The notes under the pieces: generated by a model
Seen by the model: only the letters and a program-made list of their open reading frames with translations
Database searches by the model: none
Told to the model about the DNA's origin: nothing
NCBI GenBank assembly: GCA_003545515.1
Contig: DPYD01000042.1
Span: forward strand, 1-5,105
Reading direction: 5' to 3'
DNA: 5,105 nt
DNA from: Candidatus Kaiserbacteria bacterium
Lineage (GTDB): Bacteria; Patescibacteriota; Minisyncoccia; Phycocordibacterales; UBA2100
Part shown: in pieces, positions 1 through 5,105 of the stretch
Layout of the letters: each line of letters begins with the position of its first letter
Numbering within the stretch: position 1 is the stretch's first letter
Position numbers and translations under genes: made by a program

Positions 1-389
1 GACGTGTCCTCAAGCATGCCGCCACCTTCTAAAATATCAATTCCTGCGGTACTAAACCGCTCGTACATCTCTTCAAGCAAGAGCACATTGTCTTCTATCG
101 TCGGGAACTCACGAAGTATCTCGTCGTACGTGACATATCCACGCTCGCGACCAAGAGTGATCAGAGCTTCTACCTTCGTGTCCTGTTTGCCACGCCCGCC
201 TTTTGCCCGCTTACCACGCGTCACAGGACGGAGTTTTTTAATCTTCTTCTTTTTTGTAGATTTTTTGACACGAGCAGATTTGTTCTTCTTTTTTAAAGCG
301 GACTTTTTGTTCTTTACGGCATGTTTAATCCTCTTCACTGTTTTCCGTGAAGTCTTTTTTCTTGTTTTTTTCTTGTTTTTTTTAACCAT
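1..389 (-). CDS. rpoD: Primary sigma factor RpoD (sigma-70 family), N-terminal 129 residues; 3' end outside window
   Basis: 129 codons are visible before the left edge. Residues 72-128, from KVEALITLGRERGYVTYDEI to the ILEGGGMLED turn, match sigma-70 region 1.1, the autoinhibitory N-terminal domain found only in primary sigma factors; regions 1.2-4 lie outside. The position right after dnaG supports rpoD. Residues 1-72 form an unusual tail: 29 Lys and 8 Arg, the first acidic residue being Asp70, predicted disordered. Such tails are, as I recall, common on sigma factors of Patescibacteria; its role is unknown and could be nucleic-acid contact. The ATG at 387-389 is the only ATG, GTG or TTG start in this frame near the spacer. 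It sits 23 bases or more past the strong Shine-Dalgarno, which is too far for normal use, so the true N-terminus is uncertain. The gene could in principle be another sigma factor, but region 1.1 makes this unlikely. Confidence 0.93.
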   Translation of the reverse strand, partial: MVKKNKKKTRKKTSRKTVKRIKHAVKNKKSALKKKNKSARVKKSTKKKKIKKLRPVTRGKRAKGGRGKQDTKVEALITLGRERGYVTYDEILREFPTIEDNVLLLEEMYERFSTAGIDILEGGGMLEDT

Positions 390-399
390 GAGCCAACAT
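382..399 (-). other. Possible five-codon leader mini-ORF overlapping the rpoD start
   Basis: The minus strand reads ATG TTG GCT CAT GGT TAA. Its ATG is nearer the strong Shine-Dalgarno than the rpoD ATG is, and its stop codon overlaps rpoD codons 2-3, so a terminating ribosome would sit on the rpoD start. Such overlaps allow reinitiation or coupling. It is only 18 bases and may be chance; no conservation data are available. Confidence 0.25.
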
Positions 400-515
400 A
401 ACGCCGCAAAAGCTCCCTCCTCCTTTCTTGGGAGAGCCAAGGGTAGAATTAAAAAAGCTTCACTTTCCCACCTATTTTCACCGCGAAAGGATGCAGAGAA
501 GCGAAGTCGCTTACT
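390..515 (-). other. dnaG-rpoD spacer / rpoD leader, 126 bases
   Basis: The spacer is non-coding apart from possible mini-ORFs at its rpoD end. It contains a short stem AAGCG-ACTT-CGCTT just after the dnaG stop (about 500-513) without a T-run, a T6 tract (451-456 on the complementary strand) preceded only by a weak AAAG/CTTT stem, and a purine-rich Shine-Dalgarno block. No convincing promoter or terminator is visible, which fits co-transcription of dnaG and rpoD. Confidence 0.6.
413..426 (-). promoter_or_regulatory. Strong Shine-Dalgarno block upstream of rpoD, oddly placed
   Basis: The minus strand reads AAAGGAGGAGGGAG, containing a full AGGAGG complement to the 16S 3' end. Its nearest edge is 23 bases from the annotated rpoD ATG (387-389), 13 from an out-of-frame ATG (397-399), and only 3 from an out-of-frame TTG (407-409); the core GGAGG at 416-420 is 6 bases from that TTG. 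CTCCC (431-427 side) can pair with GGGAG (413-417), leaving the AGGAGG core in the loop. The motif is clear; which start it serves is not. Confidence 0.65.
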
Positions 516-2279
516 TTACACTGGCTCGTGGAGTTGTGCAATACGCGCTGTCAACAGCTTACACACAGACATATACACAGCTACATCCTCCTCGTTCCCC
601 GTCACCTCGGCATTCTTAAGAGCGGCCGTAGCTTCTCTTAGATCCGCTGAAAGCCGCTCATGTGAAATAACATGGAGAAGAGCTTCGACTTCCCGCTTGA
701 GTGTCGTGTTTTTGCCATACATGCTCTCCGCCCGAAAACGCAGAGACTCTTTCTCATCTTCAGAAAGTGTTCCGAGAACGCTGAACGCCTCAACTCCGAG
801 CGCTTCAGACAAATCCTTCGCAAACTTATTTATGTTCACGATTGGTTTCTCGAGCGACTGTTGCCAAAGAAAGATAGCGTATGCCTGCTTTGCTCGTCCA
901 TGGTCCATCGGTTTTCGAGCGAAAGAAGATCGTTCTTTGCGGGAATCTCCTGTATTTATCGAAGCACCCGTAGCTGAGGCCTCCCGCGCAACGGGAACTT
1001 TCGCAAGCGCTTCGGCGACGGCGCTTTCGGAAACACTCAGACGTCTTGCAATTTCTCGCAGATAGCTCTCCCGCGCGATAGGGCTCGAAACATCCGACAG
1101 GAAAGGTAAGACGACTGATTCCACCGAACGTCTAAATTGATCTGTACTCTTCGCATGTTTCTCTAGTACATCGAGAAGAAATGTGATTATGTCTTTTGCT
1201 TCACGAATGGAATCTCTCCAAGAATTCGCACCTTTCTTTTGTATGAGATCCGCAGGATCAAGACCGTCGGAAGCTTCCGCAACCTTGACGTTTAGACCAG
1301 CATGTAGAGCCGTGCGTGCGGCGCGTGCCGCGGCCTTGAGTCCAGCTTCGTCCGGATCGAGTGCGATAACGAGATTATCTGCAATGCGTCGAATAAGTGC
1401 GGCGTGTTCGGGGGTAAACGCTGTGCCGGATGCCGCGACTGTATTCGTCCAACCGGCCTGATTTGAAGCCAATAAATCCATTTGTCCTTCCACCAGGATA
1501 GCGCAATTATGCTTACGCATCGCCTGCTTTGCCCTGTCGAATCCATGGAGAACCCGTGATTTCCGGAACAGCAGAGTTTCTGGGCTATTCAAATATTTAG
1601 GAGCGTCGGGATGTGCCTCCGAACCAAAAATACGTCCGGAAAATCCGACGATGCGCCCTGCACTGTCGGCAATCGGAAACATAATGCGATTGCGGAACTT
1701 ATCGATAAGACCTTTATCTCCCTTACCCAGTGGAGAAAGTTTTGCAACTCCTGCGTCCACTATTTCTTTGTCCGTAAATGTTCTCTCGCGCAAATATTCC
1801 GAGCATTCGCTCCAAGCGCTTCCCGCAAGTCCGAGACGGAATGTTCGTATGGTCTCATTATTTATACCACGTTCTTTCAAATATTTCTCTACCGGCTCAT
1901 TCAAGCGCGACGTATAAAAAATTGCCGCCGTCTCTAAAAGCTCAAAGAGCCGAGTACTCTCATCCTTCTTTTCTCTTCCACCCGCTCCGGGGTGCTCGTA
2001 CACTATTTCTACACCGGCTTTCTCTGCAAGTATCTTGAGCGCGCCCTTGAAATCCAATCCTTCTATCTGTTCCACGAAAGTAAAAATATCGCCGCCAGCA
2101 TCGCACCCAAAACAGTGGTACGTACCCCGATCCGGAGAGACAAAGAACGATGGCGTGCGTTCAGCGTGGAACGGGCATCTCGCGCGAAAGTTTGCGCCGT
2201 TCCTCTCGAGCTTTACGTACTGACTTACCACGTCAACGATGGAAAGCTTATCTTTGATTTTCTGGACGGTATATGACAT
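516..2279 (-). CDS. dnaG: DNA primase (DnaG), complete
   Basis: The 587-residue primase makes RNA primers for the replication fork and is recruited by the DnaB helicase. The N-terminal CHC2 zinc domain has Cys35, His38, Cys56 and Cys59 (CX2HX17CX2C, the E. coli spacing). The catalytic core contains the basic motif DKFRNRIMFPI (193-203) and a TOPRIM fold with VEGQMD (acidic Glu264) and LDPDEAG (Asp308, Asp310), then DGLDPADLI (338-346). A Ser/Gly/Arg-rich linker (about 431-460) leads to a helical C-terminal region (about 461-587), which in this family binds DnaB. The length is near the usual 580-650. ATG at 2277-2279 was chosen because MSYTVQKIKDKLSIVD matches the usual N-terminus; the frame stays open for 38 more codons upstream, but these look non-coding and cross the spacer hairpin. 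No proper Shine-Dalgarno precedes the ATG: AGGA abuts it directly. It ends in TAA at 516-518. rpoD follows on the same strand after 126 bases. Confidence 0.98.
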   Translation of the reverse strand: MSYTVQKIKDKLSIVDVVSQYVKLERNGANFRARCPFHAERTPSFFVSPDRGTYHCFGCDAGGDIFTFVEQIEGLDFKGALKILAEKAGVEIVYEHPGAGGREKKDESTRLFELLETAAIFYTSRLNEPVEKYLKERGINNETIRTFRLGLAGSAWSECSEYLRERTFTDKEIVDAGVAKLSPLGKGDKGLIDKFRNRIMFPIADSAGRIVGFSGRIFGSEAHPDAPKYLNSPETLLFRKSRVLHGFDRAKQAMRKHNCAILVEGQMDLLASNQAGWTNTVAASGTAFTPEHAALIRRIADNLVIALDPDEAGLKAAARAARTALHAGLNVKVAEASDGLDPADLIQKKGANSWRDSIREAKDIITFLLDVLEKHAKSTDQFRRSVESVVLPFLSDVSSPIARESYLREIARRLSVSESAVAEALAKVPVAREASATGASINTGDSRKERSSFARKPMDHGRAKQAYAIFLWQQSLEKPIVNINKFAKDLSEALGVEAFSVLGTLSEDEKESLRFRAESMYGKNTTLKREVEALLHVISHERLSADLREATAALKNAEVTGNEEDVAVYMSVCKLLTARIAQLHEPV

Positions 2280-2317
2280 TCCTACATTATGCACTCTCGC
2301 GTAAACCAATGCATTAC

Positions 2318-2346
2318 GACACCGCAGGGAATTAACCCTACGGGTC
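2318..2346. other. Hairpin upstream of dnaG start
   Basis: The complements are GAC/GTC (2318-2320 with 2344-2346), CCG/CGG (2322-2324 with 2341-2343) and AGGG/CCCT (2326-2329 with 2336-2339), with one bulged A (2321), one C/A mismatch (2325, 2340) and an AATTAA loop (TTAATT on the transcript strand). This gives 10 base pairs in 29 bases, ending 38 bases before the dnaG ATG. There is no following T-run on the minus strand. If transcribed from rpoC it would lie in the dnaG leader. Function unknown; it may be part of the adjoining GC-rich repeat. Confidence 0.5.
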
Positions 2347-2363
2347 GGGAATGCCCTCTGCGC

Positions 2364-2422
2364 GCCTGCCTGCGCCGACCTGTCTGCGTGCACCGCACAG
2401 GAAGAGGATTCGGCAGGCAGGC
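2364..2422. repeat. GC-rich compound inverted repeat (GCCTGCCTGC ... GCAGGCAGGC), REP-like
   Basis: Two perfect 10-base arms, 2364-2373 and 2413-2422, enclose further nested complements: CGA/TCG (2376-2378 with 2410-2412), CCTG/CAGG (2379-2382 with 2398-2401) and TGCG/CGCA (2385-2388 with 2394-2397) closing a TGCAC loop. Together they form one long bulged hairpin on either strand. No T-run follows on the minus strand, so it is not a classical terminator of rpoC. Arms of this CCTGCCTGC kind recur, as far as I remember, between genes in Parcubacteria-like genomes, which suggests a dispersed palindromic repeat. Its copy number cannot be judged from one window. Confidence 0.75.
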
Positions 2423-2437
2423 AAACGCGAGTGCTTA

Positions 2438-2461
2438 TTGGTTTCGAGCTCCTCGTTCCAA
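2438..2461. other. Small hairpin in rpoC-dnaG spacer
   Basis: TTGG (2438-2441) pairs with CCAA (2458-2461), and inside it CGAG (2445-2448) pairs with CTCG (2452-2455) around a 3-base loop, with an internal loop of 3 and 2 bases. Eight pairs in 24 bases is modest and could arise by chance. It sits about 90 bases after the rpoC stop codon. No T-run follows on either strand, so a terminator role is not supported. Confidence 0.35.
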
Positions 2462-2552
2462 ATACGAAAACAAGCTTTCGGGACTCTCGATCTACGTCGC
2501 TCGTAAAAAACGTCGCCCTTGGAAACGATGTGGGCAGATGTGCAAACGAGGA

Positions 2553-5105
2553 TTATTCCCTGTTCTTCTCTTCTGTGGGTGCCGTGGCCGCAAATTCTCG
2601 CTCCATTTCTTTTATCATTTCATGCTTCTTGCTTCCGGGGAATCCGGTACCGGCTGGTATCAAGCGACCAATGATTACATTCTCTTTTAAGCCGACAAGA
2701 CGATCCACTGCTCCGGAAACCGCCGCTTCCGCGAGTTTTCTCGGCGTATTCTGGAAAGAGATGGAGGACAGGAATGAAGCGCGCGTCAGCGATACTTCCG
2801 TGATACCAAGAAGGAGCTGTTTTGCCTTCGCCGATTCACCTGACGCTTCTTTTTGTGTCGCATTGATGCGGTCATATTCAAAGTCGGAGATTATTTCACC
2901 GGCAGAAACACCCGTATCACCCGAATATGTAACGGAGACGCGGCTGAACATTTGTTTAACAATTATTTCCAGGTGTTTGCGCGCCGTGGTAACACCTTGA
3001 AGCTCGTAGATACGCGTTATCTCGTCGATAATATACTCCTGAGAGCGTTCTTTTCCTGCGAGCAAGAAAAGTTCTTCAAGATTCGCCGAACCGTCTGTTA
3101 GGAAATCACCTTTTTCCACATGAGTGCCTTCCTTTACGAGAATAGCACGCAAAGGACTCACACTATATTCTGTTTCGCGTTTTACCGCCTTTGCAGTCTT
3201 CCCTTCCGAAATAACGTCGGGCAACACCCGGATTATAGTTTCCGTACCTTCCTTCACTACCTCTGAAATGGTTCCTGAAACGCGCGACAGCGTCGCCGGT
3301 GCCTTGGGAGTACGACTTTCAAACACCTCTTCGACTCGAGGAAGACCCATGGTGATGTCGCCGCCGACGGTCGCGACACCTCCCGAGTGAAAGGTGCGCA
3401 TAGTGAGTTGAGTACCTGGCTCACCGATGGCCTGCGCCGCGATAACGCCTATGGCTTCTCCTATGTCAACCATCTCCCCGGTTGTTAGGTCCACGCCATA
3501 ACACTGCTGACATACGCCACGCGCAACCTTGCATGTCATGGGAGAGCGCACCATAACCTCCTTCACGTCGGAACTTTCTATCGCATTCGCAGAATCGTGC
3601 GTAAGTAGCGTCCCACGCTTTAATGCTTCGGATGACAGATGCGTACTCTCGGCGAGAACCCGACCCACGATACGTTCAGAAAAACTACCACCGATGTTCT
3701 CCTTACCGGGTCGTTGTATAAGAACTCCTTCCTTGGTACCGCAATCTTCTTCTAAAATAACGACGTCGTGCGCTACGTCAAAAAGACGACGCGTGAGATA
3801 CCCTGCGCGCGCGGTGTTCAACGCGGTATCTGCCAGACCTTTTCGCGCGCCGTGCGTTGAGATGAAATACTCTACCGGCGTCAGTCCTTCTTTAAGAGAC
3901 GAGGTGATGGGAAATTCGATTATTTCTCCGCGCGGGTTTGTGATGAGACCTTTCATACCTGCCATTTGGTGAAGTTGAACGACACTGCCACGCGCACCTG
4001 AGGAAATCATGTCATGCACGGGACCGTACATGTCGAGGGACTCAACTACATGCTTCCGCAGATCATTAGAGAGTTTGCTCCATATTTCAATAGTCATACG
4101 CCGACGTTCGGCCTCCGTTAAGAGTCCATTCGCGAAATTCTCTTCCTCTTTCGCGGCAGATGCTCGACCGGCGCGTATAAGCTCTTCCTTTATCTTCGGC
4201 GTCACGACGTCGGAGAGTGACCATGTTATACCAGCGTGTGTCGCGTAACGAAATCCGAACGCCTTTATCTTATCGAGTATTTTCGGGATACCATCCAGTT
4301 TGTAGTGTGAGACAAGCTCATGAACCAAATCACCCATGCGCTTGTTCGTCACCTCTTCATTTACGAACGGAAAATCTGACGGCAGAACAGAGTTAAAAAG
4401 GAGACGACCGACGGTGGTCTCGAATACTTTACCTTTGAAAGCATCGTATTTCTTACTATCACCTGGAAGTATCCTTATTTTTGCACGCAAATCAACTGCG
4501 TCGAAATCATGTGCTGTTATTGCCGCGTTCGTGGAAGGAAACGCATCACCCTCACCCTTGACGCCATCTATCGCCCTCGTCATCCAGTAACAACCGAGAA
4601 CGATGTCGAGAAGCTTCGAGGCTACAACAACGTCACCGCTACCGGGCTTCAAGATATTCTTGTTTGCCGACATAATGCGTGCCGCCTCAAGCTGGGCCGC
4701 TTCCGAGAGCGGTACATGAACAGCCATTGCGTCGCCGTCGAAGTCGGCATTGTATGCAGGACACACAAGCGGATGCACTTGAATGGCGTTACCTTCAATA
4801 AGAACCGGGCGAAATGCCTGAATGGACTGACGGTGAAGTGTCGGCGCGCGGTTTAAGAGTACATACTTGTTCTGTATCGCTTCTTCAAGGATAGGCCATA
4901 CTTCCGGCGCTTCGTCTTCTATGAGACGTCCGGCTCCGCGAATATTGTATGCGAGTTCGCGTGCCAAAAGTCCCTGAATGACAAACGGACGGAAAAGTTC
5001 CAAGACCATGTGTTTTGGGAGACCGCACTCGTCGAGCGCCAGATCTGGACCAACAACGATGACTGATCGGCCGGAATAATCCACGCGTTTACCAAGAAGG
5101 TTTTG
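2553..5105 (-). CDS. rpoC: DNA-directed RNA polymerase subunit beta' (RpoC), C-terminal part; 5' end outside window
   Basis: This is the catalytic beta' subunit of RNA polymerase. 850 codons are visible, and the frame is open to the right edge with QNLLGKRVDYSGRSV, an internal motif, so roughly the first 340 residues (N-terminal zinc finger, clamp) are missing. The GTG at 5082-5084 is an internal Val, not a start. Visible in order (numbered from that Val): the Mg-binding NADFDGD loop, residues 112-118, its three Asp coded at 4731-4745; F-loop region QMAGMKG, 373-379; bridge helix HGARKGLADTAL, about 409-444; the second zinc site, Cys 448, 518, 525 and 528, all present; trigger loop TMRTFHSGG, 561-569, with catalytic-type His 566; and the C-terminal segment ending LKENVIIGRLIPAGTG, 799-813. 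The trigger loop runs straight into DITMGLPRVEEVFE, so the large SI3 insertion of E. coli is absent. It ends in TAA at 2553-2555. Family assignment is certain; rpoB presumably lies upstream. Confidence 0.98.
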   Translation of the reverse strand, partial: QNLLGKRVDYSGRSVIVVGPDLALDECGLPKHMVLELFRPFVIQGLLARELAYNIRGAGRLIEDEAPEVWPILEEAIQNKYVLLNRAPTLHRQSIQAFRPVLIEGNAIQVHPLVCPAYNADFDGDAMAVHVPLSEAAQLEAARIMSANKNILKPGSGDVVVASKLLDIVLGCYWMTRAIDGVKGEGDAFPSTNAAITAHDFDAVDLRAKIRILPGDSKKYDAFKGKVFETTVGRLLFNSVLPSDFPFVNEEVTNKRMGDLVHELVSHYKLDGIPKILDKIKAFGFRYATHAGITWSLSDVVTPKIKEELIRAGRASAAKEEENFANGLLTEAERRRMTIEIWSKLSNDLRKHVVESLDMYGPVHDMISSGARGSVVQLHQMAGMKGLITNPRGEIIEFPITSSLKEGLTPVEYFISTHGARKGLADTALNTARAGYLTRRLFDVAHDVVILEEDCGTKEGVLIQRPGKENIGGSFSERIVGRVLAESTHLSSEALKRGTLLTHDSANAIESSDVKEVMVRSPMTCKVARGVCQQCYGVDLTTGEMVDIGEAIGVIAAQAIGEPGTQLTMRTFHSGGVATVGGDITMGLPRVEEVFESRTPKAPATLSRVSGTISEVVKEGTETIIRVLPDVISEGKTAKAVKRETEYSVSPLRAILVKEGTHVEKGDFLTDGSANLEELFLLAGKERSQEYIIDEITRIYELQGVTTARKHLEIIVKQMFSRVSVTYSGDTGVSAGEIISDFEYDRINATQKEASGESAKAKQLLLGITEVSLTRASFLSSISFQNTPRKLAEAAVSGAVDRLVGLKENVIIGRLIPAGTGFPGSKKHEMIKEMEREFAATAPTEEKNRE

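Larger units (their letters stand above)
2280..2552 (-). other. rpoC-dnaG spacer, 273 bases, non-coding and structured
   Basis: No convincing gene is seen on either strand; the open frames crossing it on both strands have no family-like sequence. It holds three potential hairpins (2318-2346, 2364-2422, 2438-2461), annotated separately, a T6 tract on the coding strand (2505-2510) and a 7-base direct repeat ACGTCGC (2494-2500 and 2510-2516). The T6 tract lacks a stable stem in front of it, so I do not call a terminator. No convincing -35/-10 pair was found for dnaG. Bases 2341-2422 are strikingly GC-rich (58 of 82), unlike the AT-richer flanks. Read-through from rpoC into dnaG is therefore possible, with the structured spacer acting as a processing or attenuation site, but this is inference. 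Confidence 0.7.

Noticed and set aside
444..470. T6 tract in the dnaG-rpoD spacer as an intrinsic terminator
   Set aside because: The preceding stem is only AAAG/CTTT plus wobble pairs, too weak for an intrinsic terminator.
4..1065. 353-codon plus-strand open frame opposite rpoD and dnaG
   Set aside because: It is antisense to two certain genes; its Phe-rich runs are simply the complement of the Lys-rich sigma tail, and it resembles no family.
1356..1364. Pro in the primase TOPRIM motif (LDPDEAG rather than the common DGD/DAD form) as a sign of inactivation
   Set aside because: Both metal-binding Asp residues and the upstream Glu264 are kept, and the middle residue varies in the family; the gene looks functional.
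2280..2393. 38-codon upstream extension of dnaG to an ATG at 2391-2393
   Set aside because: It passes through the GC-rich palindrome and hairpin, has no family-like sequence, and the ATG at 2277-2279 gives the standard primase N-terminus.
2364..2422. CRISPR repeat or tRNA-like fold
   Set aside because: There is one palindromic unit with no repeated spacer pattern, no acceptor stem or anticodon arm of tRNA form, and no CCA-adjacent end.
2494..2516. T6 tract (coding strand 2505-2510) with ACGTCGC direct repeats as a terminator or operator after rpoC
   Set aside because: Only a 3-base stem can be drawn before the T-run, and 7-base repeats at this spacing can occur by chance.
2431..3000. 189-codon plus-strand open frame crossing the spacer into rpoC
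   Set aside because: Most of it is antisense to the conserved rpoC C-terminus; Ser/Arg-rich composition typical of a shadow frame, no recognisable domain.

Overview
The window carries three genes of core information processing, all on the minus strand and in the order rpoC - dnaG - rpoD: the C-terminal two thirds of RNA polymerase beta' (cut by the right edge), a complete DNA primase, and the N-terminal start of the primary sigma factor (cut by the left edge). I found no plus-strand gene, tRNA, rRNA, CRISPR array, insertion sequence or phage gene. Long plus-strand open frames exist but read as antisense shadows.

The organism is clearly a bacterium. It is probably a member of the Patescibacteria/CPR, and a Parcubacteria-like lineage is my best guess. 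This is inference from remembered family features: a short primase with a very 'minimal' start, a beta' without an insertion in the trigger loop and with a QMAGMKG-type F-loop, a sigma factor with a long Lys-rich tail before region 1.1, and a GCCTGCCTGC/GCAGGCAGGC inverted repeat between genes. No 16S or ribosomal protein gene is present to confirm it.

Layout from right to left, in the direction of transcription: rpoC 5105-2553; a 273-base spacer (2552-2280) with a GC-rich compound inverted repeat and two smaller hairpins but no clear terminator; dnaG 2279-516; a 126-base spacer (515-390) with a strong purine-rich Shine-Dalgarno sequence; rpoD from 389 off the left edge. dnaG-rpoD is the conserved pair of the 'macromolecular synthesis' operon (rpsU-dnaG-rpoD in E. 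coli). Here it follows rpoC directly, so the polymerase catalytic subunit, replication primase and housekeeping sigma factor could share a transcript.

The genes themselves are ordinary and well conserved. The unusual material is in the spacers and at the 5' end of rpoD. The strong Shine-Dalgarno there is too far from the annotated ATG. A TTG at ideal spacing and a five-codon ATG mini-ORF lie between them, both out of frame, and the first rpoD codons contain A8/A7/A6 slippery tracts. I do not see a novel multi-gene system in this window.
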